IMG/VR virus record: IMGVR_UViG_3300025815_000029
Coordinates: 1-39,272 of that record
From: a virus
Reading direction: 5' to 3' (one strand)
Length of the DNA: 39,272 bases
A program made the translations under genes and the position numbers. Positions within the stretch are counted from its first letter, which is position 1; each line of letters opens with the position of its first letter. Shown here piece by piece: positions 31,768-38,379 of the stretch. Below the pieces are notes generated by a model. The model was not told the DNA's origin and did not search any database. It saw only the letters and a list, made by a program, of their open reading frames with translations.

Positions 31768-32473
31768 TGGGTGTAGTTACAGTGAAATTTTCTCTCAGGT
31801 AGACCTACAGGATTACATCAAAGAAAAATTTAATGTTGATAACATCGTAAATCTAAGTCGCGGTGGCAGTTCCGTAGACAGACAAATTAAAGTTGCTATA
31901 GAGTGGTTATCCAATAATACTTTCCCTGAACTAGTTTTGATGCCGTTGACACACATAGAAAGGTTTGACGATTCCGTAAGCAGAGAATTTGATCCAGGAA
32001 TGGCATACGATGAGTCGCTTTGTGTTTCCATGGATCCGTTTCCCAATGAACAACAAATGAACCACAGGTTCCGGTCTAGGGTCGATTTACACACTGTAAA
32101 TAATCTATTGAAGTATAAGACATTGACCTACAACAACACATCAGCATTCAATAACTTCATAACAAAAATTATTACATTTTCGGGTTGGCTTCAAAGTAAG
32201 AAAATAAAACATCTGTTTTTTAACATGTGTAATAAGTTTGACGAACAGCAATTATCAAGTATCAAAAAACAACTTTTTTTGAAAGAAAATAAAAATATTA
32301 TTGATATCTATAAGTTTATTGGTAATAAATTTATGTATGACAACTTAACAAATGAGCTCAAGAATAAAGAAAAAATCAGCACGTTAGGATTTTACTCTCA
32401 TCATTATGGCAGTGAATCTAATAAATCGTTGATTGATTATTTAAATTCGTATATTATAAAACAAAGCATATGA
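31748..32473 (+). CDS. SGNH hydrolase-like protein, second copy
   Basis: A 241-aa protein starting ILISGCSYSEIF (S10 as putative nucleophile), with NLSRGGSSVDRQI (about 35-47) as block II and a C-terminal GFYSHHYGSE in place of the usual D-x-x-H. The C-terminal dyad is thus less clear than in the 19204-19869 protein. The gene is AT-rich, particularly after 32150, unlike its uvsW neighbour. It overlaps uvsW by 20 bases and looks like cargo placed in the replication operon, possibly acting on the same glycan as the island enzymes. Confidence 0.55.
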   Translation: MKTILISGCSYSEIFSQVDLQDYIKEKFNVDNIVNLSRGGSSVDRQIKVAIEWLSNNTFPELVLMPLTHIERFDDSVSREFDPGMAYDESLCVSMDPFPNEQQMNHRFRSRVDLHTVNNLLKYKTLTYNNTSAFNNFITKIITFSGWLQSKKIKHLFFNMCNKFDEQQLSSIKKQLFLKENKNIIDIYKFIGNKFMYDNLTNELKNKEKISTLGFYSHHYGSESNKSLIDYLNSYIIKQSI

Positions 32474-32973
32474 AAATTCTTACACTGGATAACAGAACAT
32501 ACAAGTTAGAAAAGATACCCGAATGGGTTGATGAAAAGTTGAGATTTGCAGTGCTTGACAATTCGGATCCCGACAATCCTGATTTCTTCTATATCCCATT
32601 GATATTCCTTGAGAGCTTCAATGCTCCAGCGGCGGTGTTGGAGATAGGACCGCACAAGATAAAGATGCCACTGGATTGGAAGATGTTGATAGGCGAGGCA
32701 GGACAACAAGAAATGCATGTGTTACCGATCACAAGTTTGAACGACAGAGGATTTGATGCTTTTGCTTTCAATCCTTTGAGTAGCACTAAACCAGAGTTCT
32801 ATCCCATCGATGTGGTAGACATATACACAGAAGTCAAATGGTATTTCCCTAAAATCAAATCAGGACAGATGCTGGCAGTACCATTACAGAATGGGCCAAA
32901 ACCCATGTGTGCCTACTTCGTTAAGGATATCTCAAGACAGTGCGAACAGGTTGACTATGGCTCAGTCTGGTAG
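32470..32973 (+). CDS. Conserved marine T4-like hypothetical protein, 167 aa
   Basis: Function unknown. Distinct segments are PLIFLESFNAPAAVLEIG, IKMPLDWKMLIGEAGQQEMH, PITSLNDRGFDAFAFNPLSS and VKWYFPKIKSGQMLAVPLQN followed by CAYFVKDISRQCEQVDYGSVW. I recall near-identical blocks in cyanophage proteins, always without assigned function. It is mainly beta and has no enzyme motif I can name. It overlaps the following gene by 17 bases. Confidence 0.7.
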   Translation: MKILTLDNRTYKLEKIPEWVDEKLRFAVLDNSDPDNPDFFYIPLIFLESFNAPAAVLEIGPHKIKMPLDWKMLIGEAGQQEMHVLPITSLNDRGFDAFAFNPLSSTKPEFYPIDVVDIYTEVKWYFPKIKSGQMLAVPLQNGPKPMCAYFVKDISRQCEQVDYGSVW

Positions 32974-33190
32974 GAAATCAATAACAATAGACGCACCGAT
33001 CATGATAACCAGCAACAAGATCGCTGTGTGGATGGACGAAGACTGGATGTTCAGTTTCTTTGACTTCATGAAGAAACACAAATTCCAATTTTCAGGTTTA
33101 CAACACAGGAACAAGAAACTAAAATTAACATTTGCAACAGCGAAAGATTGCACAATGTTTGCACTAAAATATGCCAGCAGAAAAAAATAG
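32957..33190 (+). CDS. Small hypothetical protein, 77 aa
   Basis: Not recognised. It is a small basic protein with the folded segment SITIDAPIMITSNKIAVWMD and an aromatic run WMFSFFDFMKKHKFQF, ending in Lys/Arg. ATG 32957 lies within the end of the preceding gene; an in-frame ATG at 32891 would overlap 83 bases and is less economical. It overlaps the gp62-like gene by 20 bases, so coupled translation is likely. Confidence 0.55.
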   Translation: MAQSGRKSITIDAPIMITSNKIAVWMDEDWMFSFFDFMKKHKFQFSGLQHRNKKLKLTFATAKDCTMFALKYASRKK

Positions 33191-33623
33191 AAAATTCTTT
33201 GATCTAAGAAACGGCCTGAAAGCCGTGGACTTCAGGAACAAAGACTACTTCGACAGGATAGATGACAAAGAGAAGTCATTGTACTCTCCATACATGCTGA
33301 TGAGGTACGTTTCAAACGTGTCATCCAAGGATCCATTCTACGTGGAACACTATGTTGAGATGGTCAACGAGTGCGTGAACAAGCACTGCTTCACATTGGG
33401 CAAACACAAGAAACTGTTATGGATACTGACCGCCATGTGTGGTGCAATGACACAGCAGTTCCATCCATGGTTGAAACCCATGAAGCGTGTGCCAAACAAG
33501 AGTCTAAAGAAATTACAGCAGATATATCCCACGTGGAAAGAAGCGGACTTGGAGACGTTGGACAAAGTTATAACAGACAGAGAACTAGAGGAATTGATAG
33601 AGGCACATGGCATCGACAAATAA
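33171..33623 (+). CDS. gp62: Clamp-loader small subunit gp62-like
   Basis: A 150-aa protein that resembles gp62, the partner of gp44 in the sliding-clamp loader. The comparison rests on YSPYMLMRYVSNV (T4: YSKFMVENALSQF), a following Met-Asn region (VEMVNECVNKH), and FHPWLKP (T4: YGKWAKL), then a C-terminal block with ITDRELEELIEAHG. These align in order with T4 gp62 though identity is low. gp44 and gp45 are not in this window. The alternative is a lineage-specific protein. Confidence 0.5.
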   Translation: MPAEKNRKFFDLRNGLKAVDFRNKDYFDRIDDKEKSLYSPYMLMRYVSNVSSKDPFYVEHYVEMVNECVNKHCFTLGKHKKLLWILTAMCGAMTQQFHPWLKPMKRVPNKSLKKLQQIYPTWKEADLETLDKVITDRELEELIEAHGIDK

Positions 33624-34290
33624 ATGCACATACTGTGGCAAGGAGTTCGCCAAGGAACGTACACTGCAAGTACACTTGTGTGAACCCAAGAGAAGGTATC
33701 TGCAACGTGATGAGAAATGGGTGGTGAATGCATTCATGGTGTTCCAGAGATTCTATCAGATACATCAACACAATTCCAAGACAAAAACATACGACGATTT
33801 CGTCAAGAGTTCATACTACAACGCATTCGTGAAGTTTGGTAGATTCATCATGCATATCAATCCATTGTACCCTGACAAATACATAGACTATGTGCTTCAG
33901 TCAAAAGTCAAACTGGACCACTGGGCCAGAGACGATCTGTATGAGTTGTACTTGATCGAAGCACTAAAGTCGGAACCCGTGGAGGCCGCACTACAGAGAA
34001 GCATCACAACCATGATGGACTGGGCCACAGAACAGAACGCACAATGGTCGGACTACTTCAGACTCGTGAACAAGAACAGGGCAGTGCAACACATACAGCA
34101 AGGCAAGATAAGTCCGTGGCTGTTGCTAGGTTGCAACGCAGGCAAAAGGATGTTAAAATCATTCAACGACGAACAATTACAGATGATTGAAAGATTCATA
34201 AATCCAAGTTTCTGGCCTAGCAAGTTGAAGAGCTATCCAGCCGATCACATGCTGGTGCAGGACACAGCAAGGGAAGCCAAGATTGTCTAA
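33607..34290 (+). CDS. Zinc-finger (C2HC) conserved protein
   Basis: A 227-aa protein with an N-terminal zinc finger: C7, C10, H23 and C25 in CTYCGKEFAKERTLQVHLCE. A helical body follows (WVVNAFMVFQRFYQIHQHN, YIDYVLQSKVKLDHW, WLLLGCNAGKRMLKSF). A nucleic-acid or protein contact role is likely from the finger. I recall similar fingers in marine T4-like phages without function. It overlaps the preceding gene by 17 bases and the next by eight. Confidence 0.7.
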   Translation: MASTNKCTYCGKEFAKERTLQVHLCEPKRRYLQRDEKWVVNAFMVFQRFYQIHQHNSKTKTYDDFVKSSYYNAFVKFGRFIMHINPLYPDKYIDYVLQSKVKLDHWARDDLYELYLIEALKSEPVEAALQRSITTMMDWATEQNAQWSDYFRLVNKNRAVQHIQQGKISPWLLLGCNAGKRMLKSFNDEQLQMIERFINPSFWPSKLKSYPADHMLVQDTAREAKIV

Positions 34291-34516
34291 GATTGATCTA
34301 GAAGTGTCTGATAATTTAGAATTTGATGATGGAGATTGTGCGGTGATAATAAAAGAGGATGGATCAATTGGAAGGGTGATAATGCCAAAGGTTGATAAGG
34401 ACATATTGAAAACTGAAGGATACAGAAAACTGCTTGACGTGTTAGAGGTGTTGCAACCTGGCTCGCGTGATAAGATGATACAACATGCAGAGAAAGACAA
34501 AGGGAGTGTACACTAA
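34283..34516 (+). CDS. Small acidic protein with TTG start, 77 aa
   Basis: Function unknown. The frame has no ATG before VIMPKVDKD, so TTG 34283 is the only start that preserves the conserved-looking SKIDLEVSDNLEFDDGDCAV. AGGGA lies about eight bases upstream, within the preceding gene. The protein has a beta-rich first half (AVIIKEDGSIGRVIM) and a helical second half (YRKLLDVLEVLQPGSRDKMI). It ends by one-base overlap with the DnaE-like gene, implying joint expression. Confidence 0.6.
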   Translation: MSKIDLEVSDNLEFDDGDCAVIIKEDGSIGRVIMPKVDKDILKTEGYRKLLDVLEVLQPGSRDKMIQHAEKDKGSVH

Positions 34517-35106
34517 TGCCTGATGTAGACATAGATTTTTTTGACAGAGACAACACATTAAAGTTATTCAAACACACCCCGGCATCAATAATCAAAGATG
34601 GCAAGAGTGAGAAACACAAGACGGGAGTTTACTTCCATGCTGTGCCAGAACACCCTGTGACAGGACACGCAAGTTTAGATTACAAAAATGCGGAGGACAG
34701 GGGTTACTTTAAAATAGACTGTCTTAACGTGAATATCTACAAGGATGTCAAATCAGAACAGGAACTTGTGGAACTGATGATACAGGAACCTGACTGGGAC
34801 ATGCTGAAGGATCCAAAGATCGTGGAAAACCTTTTCCACCTAAATGGCCACTACAACATAGTGTCCAAACTGGAACCAAAGACCATAGAACAACTTGCGG
34901 CCGTGTTGGCAATAATAAGGCCAGCCAAGCGACACCTAATGCACAAGGACTGGACAGACATAATGAAAGAAGTTTGGCTCAAGCCAACAGATGGCAGTTA
35001 CTTCTTCAAGAAATCACATGCTGTGGCATATGCACAGGCCATAGTGGTACAGATGAATCTGATCAACAGAGCTAAATATAGTTTTGATGCACCATCAAAA
35101 AACTAA
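34516..35106 (+). CDS. Miniature DnaE-like (C-family polymerase palm) protein
   Basis: A 196-aa protein that keeps, in order, short motifs of bacterial DNA polymerase III alpha. MPDVDIDFFDRDN matches PDFDVDF (D5 and D7 = catalytic D401 and D403 in E. coli). KHKTGVYFHAVP matches KHAGGVVIAP. GYFKIDCLNVNIY matches GLVKFDFLGL (D68 = D555). LFHLNG matches VFQLES. LEPKTIEQLAAVLAIIRP matches the LQP...ALVALFRPGP block. FFKKSHAVAYAQ matches FNKSHSAAYAL. The PHP domain, most fingers, beta-binding and C-terminal regions are absent. Polymerase activity is doubtful at this size; a regulatory or accessory role is possible. The motif matches are seen; the function is unknown. Confidence 0.65.
   Translation: MPDVDIDFFDRDNTLKLFKHTPASIIKDGKSEKHKTGVYFHAVPEHPVTGHASLDYKNAEDRGYFKIDCLNVNIYKDVKSEQELVELMIQEPDWDMLKDPKIVENLFHLNGHYNIVSKLEPKTIEQLAAVLAIIRPAKRHLMHKDWTDIMKEVWLKPTDGSYFFKKSHAVAYAQAIVVQMNLINRAKYSFDAPSKN
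35072..35078 (+). promoter_or_regulatory. Late-promoter-like box CTAAATA inside preceding gene
   Basis: CTAAATA lies in the 3' end of the DnaE-like gene and ends 8 bases before an ATG at 35087, fitting the spacing seen for other boxed genes. It supports the small ORF that follows. Confidence 0.5.
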
Positions 35107-35248
35107 AAAAAGAATCAAAAAAAAATCCAAAACAAAATCCAAGTCTTCGCTCCGTTCAGAGAGTTACAGTTATCAGCCGGATAGTCCTTTAACATTACAC
35201 TATCTTACAACTGGTGCTATACTTCCTGAAAAAAAGAAGACTAGGTAG
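35087..35248 (+). CDS. Small basic protein, 53 aa
   Basis: This ORF is easily missed because of its length. It starts with MHHQKTKKRIKKKSKTKSKS, a strongly basic stretch, followed by a Ser/Tyr-rich section and PLTLHYLTTGAILPEKKKTR. It overlaps the DnaE-like gene by 20 bases and fills almost all of the space to the convergent gene. It has a late box at the right distance and no competing ORF in its unique part. A nucleic-acid-binding late protein is plausible; the function is unknown. Confidence 0.5.
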   Translation: MHHQKTKKRIKKKSKTKSKSSLRSESYSYQPDSPLTLHYLTTGAILPEKKKTR

Positions 35249-35254
35249 GTCTTC
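35229..35254 (-). terminator. Intrinsic terminator for the minus-strand 124-aa gene
   Basis: Read on the minus strand, GAAGAC pairs with GTCTTC across a 7-base loop (CTACCTA) and is followed by seven T residues. The stop codon of the minus-strand gene lies within the hairpin. This is a standard Rho-independent terminator and also overlaps the end of the 53-aa ORF. Confidence 0.75.
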
Positions 35255-35615
35255 GTACTAATTGGATTGTTCTTCTTTTCACCCGTTTCTTAGAAATTTC
35301 AGACAGTCGCACAGTTGGGCCATGCACTATCTCGACGTCCTTGGAATTGAGGGTGATCAATGTGGATCTGAAGTACCTAAACTCACCTTTGAGAAATATG
35401 TTGATTGGTAATTTACGATTGGACTCATGCCACCAAGTCTCACCGCATTTCAAGAATTTCATCTTGTCCTGTGGCATCATCAATCTACCATAATCGTAGA
35501 AACTGATAACGTTGGTGTCCTCGTTCTGTACAATGCCCACATACTCCAAATCGCCCTTTCTGATCAGGCTTAGGAATGGGAACTTGTCCCTCAAAGTATT
35601 AAAAATCTCGTTCAT
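35241..35615 (-). CDS. Conserved marine T4-like hypothetical protein, 124 aa
   Basis: Function unknown. Characteristic blocks are DKFPFLSLIRKGDLEYVGIV, VISFYDYGRL, ETWWHESNRKLPINIFLKGE, STLITLNSKDVEIVHGPTVR and a basic end KKRVKRRTIQLVRRP. I recall closely similar cyanophage proteins of the same length with no assigned role. The basic C-terminus suggests RNA or DNA contact. It is alone on the minus strand, ends in an intrinsic terminator, and diverges from a late-promoted structural gene. Confidence 0.72.
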   Translation of the reverse strand: MNEIFNTLRDKFPFLSLIRKGDLEYVGIVQNEDTNVISFYDYGRLMMPQDKMKFLKCGETWWHESNRKLPINIFLKGEFRYFRSTLITLNSKDVEIVHGPTVRLSEISKKRVKRRTIQLVRRPT

Positions 35616-35623
35616 GCTCTATC

Positions 35624-35641
35624 TATAAATACTGTTAAATA
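35624..35641 (+). promoter_or_regulatory. Tandem late promoter boxes
   Basis: A perfect T4 late consensus TATAAATA (35624-35631) is followed by TTAAATA (35635-35641), which ends 6 bases before the ATG at 35648. The first would give a leader of about 10 bases, the second a leaderless mRNA. This is the best late-promoter match in the window. Confidence 0.75.
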
Positions 35642-35647
35642 TGTATT

Positions 35648-36451
35648 ATGCAAACAGTACAAAGGTATTTAATAAATCAATTGGTAATAGCCTACATAAA
35701 TGGTTATCACGGAAGGAACTCAAAAGTGTACGATAGACGCTTAACACTGCACAGAGGGGTATCAAACCCAATCACATTCACGTTCAAGAATGAGGATCAG
35801 AAAGCACAAGACATCACAAGCAAGACCTACGAATTCAACATGATCGATTCTGAGAGCAAGAAAGCAGTGCTTACAAAGACACTAACCATACTGGACGATG
35901 GCTCAACTGTGAGCACCAAAGGTGATGCCAGTTGTACTATCACAGAGGGAGACCTATTACCATTAGATGCCAAGTTCTATAACTTCTCAGTAAGAGAGGT
36001 AAAATCAGATGGTAGCAGAGAGATCACGTATGCAGACACAGGTTATGCGGCCGCTGGCACAGTAGAACTACTGGATGGTGCTTATCCAGAATTTGTAGCA
36101 AGTACTAGTGTTTCTAGTTTCACAGCATCAGGTGGACCACTTGCATACACATCAGGATCAATAGATGCTAAACCAGGAATCAATAACAACAAGGCATTAC
36201 ACACTATTGCTGTGTACACAAAAAACTTCTCAGGTACTTTAAGGGTGCAAGGTACAATGAGTGCTTCTCCAAGCAACACAGATTACTTCGATATTACCAT
36301 GGAAGGTGCGGGTTCCCCAGGGAACACATTCTCAGATTCTACAACAGTATCCAACTTCAACTTCACAGGCGTATACCAAAACGTGAGATTCAGTTGGGGG
36401 AACCACAGTGGTAACACTGGCGTGATTGACAAAATCCTATATAGACAGTAA
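35648..36451 (+). CDS. Virion structural protein, BppU-like N-terminus
   Basis: A 267-aa beta-rich protein. Residues about 20-145 (DRRLTLHRGVSNPITFTFKN, YEFNMIDSESKKAVL, SVREVKSDGSREITYADTGY) resemble the N-terminal domain of baseplate upper proteins, which attach fibres to the baseplate. The C-terminal half (ALHTIAVYTKNFSGTLRVQG, ending GVIDKILYRQ) looks like a jelly-roll or fibre-tip domain. Thr/Ser/Gly/Asn-rich composition and the tandem late boxes support a late virion role. Whether it is a fibre, a decoration or a baseplate part is not resolved. Confidence 0.65.
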   Translation: MQTVQRYLINQLVIAYINGYHGRNSKVYDRRLTLHRGVSNPITFTFKNEDQKAQDITSKTYEFNMIDSESKKAVLTKTLTILDDGSTVSTKGDASCTITEGDLLPLDAKFYNFSVREVKSDGSREITYADTGYAAAGTVELLDGAYPEFVASTSVSSFTASGGPLAYTSGSIDAKPGINNNKALHTIAVYTKNFSGTLRVQGTMSASPSNTDYFDITMEGAGSPGNTFSDSTTVSNFNFTGVYQNVRFSWGNHSGNTGVIDKILYRQ

Positions 36452-36464
36452 AATAGTATAGACT

Positions 36465-37478
36465 ATGAATCTTATACAGAATACAATTCTGACTAGCCTG
36501 CCTGCGAACAGAAAGAAGACACCAAGCGGATGGATCAGTTTCAACGCACCCTGTTGTGTGTACAACGGTGAGACCGCTGACAAGAAGAAACGTGGCGGAC
36601 TTATGACCAGTGCGGACGGCACCGTGAGTTACCATTGTTTCAACTGTGGCTTCAAGGCCAGTTATGTGATAGGACGTAAACTGACCTACAAGATGAGGCA
36701 GTTCATGAGTTACATCGGAATACCCGAGGACACCATACGTAAGTTGGCCATAGAAGCCATGCGTGAGGAAGAAGGCGATGTGAAGTATGAGAAGAAGAAA
36801 TTCGTCTCATTCAAGAACAAGACACTGCCCAAGAATGCACACAAACTGGACGTGTGGCTAGAGAAGTATGTGGGCAACGATCTCACAGAACCACAATGGA
36901 AGAAGATAGACGGACTATTAAAGTATTTGGAGAGCCGAGGAATTGGTGCAGACTGGTATGACTTCATGTACTCGCCCGACAAGACATGGGACATCTACCA
37001 AAGATTGCTGATACCATTCTACTGGAGAGGAGAGGTTGTAGGATTCACAGGCAGGATGTTCGAGGAGTCCGAGGGTGTGAAGTATTACACAGATGTCTGG
37101 CCAGGATATGTGTTCAACATGGACGCACAGGACTGGACAAGGAAATTCGTGATTGTCACAGAAGGACCGTTTGATGCAATAGCCGTTTCTGGTGTGAGCA
37201 TACTGGGATCAGAGATAAATGACACACAAAAGGAGTTGATAGACGGACTAGGCAGAAAGGTAATTGTAGTGCCAGACAGAGATGCCCCGGGACAGAAATT
37301 GATAGATCAAGCAACAGAATTTGGATGGAGCGTTGCATTTCCAGAATGGGACAAAACGGTTGGTGATGTGGCGGATGCTGTGATGAAATACGGTAGGCTT
37401 TTTACTATACAATCAATATTAAAAACAACAGAGATGAGCAAATTAAAAATAGATCTAAAGAGAAAGATGTATGGTTAG
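36465..37478 (+). CDS. gp61: DNA primase gp61
   Basis: The primase makes short RNA primers with the gp41 helicase at the replication fork. It has 337 residues (T4, 342). The N-terminal zinc-binding domain uses C30, C31, C58 and C61 (NAPCCVY and YHCFNCGFK). The TOPRIM core has FVIVTEGPFDAIAVSG (E233) and VVPDRDAPGQK (D271, D273). LLIPFYWRGEVVGFTGRMFE precedes the core. It overlaps the inserted radical-SAM gene by eight bases. Confidence 0.93.
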   Translation: MNLIQNTILTSLPANRKKTPSGWISFNAPCCVYNGETADKKKRGGLMTSADGTVSYHCFNCGFKASYVIGRKLTYKMRQFMSYIGIPEDTIRKLAIEAMREEEGDVKYEKKKFVSFKNKTLPKNAHKLDVWLEKYVGNDLTEPQWKKIDGLLKYLESRGIGADWYDFMYSPDKTWDIYQRLLIPFYWRGEVVGFTGRMFEESEGVKYYTDVWPGYVFNMDAQDWTRKFVIVTEGPFDAIAVSGVSILGSEINDTQKELIDGLGRKVIVVPDRDAPGQKLIDQATEFGWSVAFPEWDKTVGDVADAVMKYGRLFTIQSILKTTEMSKLKIDLKRKMYG

Positions 37479-38379
37479 TTTTCACATTGAGCCAACTAGT
37501 AAATGTACTTTAGAGTGTCCCCTTTGTGACAGGACTTGGTTTTACGAAACATTTAACAAAAGAAACTTACATGAAATAAACATAAACCATCTAGTGAACT
37601 TCGTGGGTACAAATAAAGATATTGACATGTGTGGAAATAACGGCGACCCAATTTATCATTCTGACTTCCTTAACCTTTGTCAAAGACTGAAAGATAATAA
37701 TTGTAAGTTGAGTATTACGACAAACGGATCGGCAAAGAGTAAGGAATGGTGGAATAAACTTAATTTAATATTAGACCACAATGACAAAGTGACATTTAGT
37801 ATAGATGGATTAGAAGATACTAACCATTTGTATAGAAAAAATGCAAAGTGGAAATCAATAATGGATGCAATAGAAGTGTTTAAGGATAGAAAATGTAAGT
37901 TGGTTTGGAAATACATTGTGTTTAAACACAATCAACATCAAGTCAAGCAAGCCAAAGAATGGTCTATTGATCTTGGATTTGATCATTTTAGATTAGAAAA
38001 AAGTGATAGATGGTTAGGTAAAAAGGATTTAATGCCAGATAAGAAATATGTTGACAGTTATCATGAACATCAAAAAGCAGTGCTGATAAATCCAAATTAT
38101 AAGTCTGGCATGTCTCCAGACTGTTTAAAAAATAATTTACCAATGAATCAGTTATACATAGACTCAGAGGGAGATTTTTATCCTTGTTGTTTGATGGGTA
38201 CACATAGATACAAATATAAATCAGTATTCTCTCCAAAACAAAAACCGTTTAATATAAAAAACAATACATTAAACCAAATATTAGAAAAACCCAATATAAA
38301 AGAATTCTTTGCTTCAACAAAACAATTTACTTCTGCTCACGAATGTTGTAAAATACAATGTGGAGTAAAAAATGGCTGA
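37471..38379 (+). CDS. Radical SAM enzyme with SPASM-like C-terminus
   Basis: A 302-aa radical-SAM protein placed between primase and helicase. The 4Fe-4S motif is C12-x3-C16-x2-C19 (SKCTLECPLC), with a GGE-like GNNGDP at 55-60 and ITTNGS at 82-87. C-terminal cysteines C218, C239, C240, C292, C293 and C297 suggest an auxiliary SPASM/twitch cluster, as in peptide- or sugar-modifying enzymes. The gene is AT-rich: hand counts of G+C give 21/60 at 37501-37560 and 17/60 at 38041-38100, against 29/60 in the primase at 36841-36900. It overlaps both replication genes by eight bases. The substrate is unknown. Confidence 0.85.
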   Translation: MVSFHIEPTSKCTLECPLCDRTWFYETFNKRNLHEININHLVNFVGTNKDIDMCGNNGDPIYHSDFLNLCQRLKDNNCKLSITTNGSAKSKEWWNKLNLILDHNDKVTFSIDGLEDTNHLYRKNAKWKSIMDAIEVFKDRKCKLVWKYIVFKHNQHQVKQAKEWSIDLGFDHFRLEKSDRWLGKKDLMPDKKYVDSYHEHQKAVLINPNYKSGMSPDCLKNNLPMNQLYIDSEGDFYPCCLMGTHRYKYKSVFSPKQKPFNIKNNTLNQILEKPNIKEFFASTKQFTSAHECCKIQCGVKNG

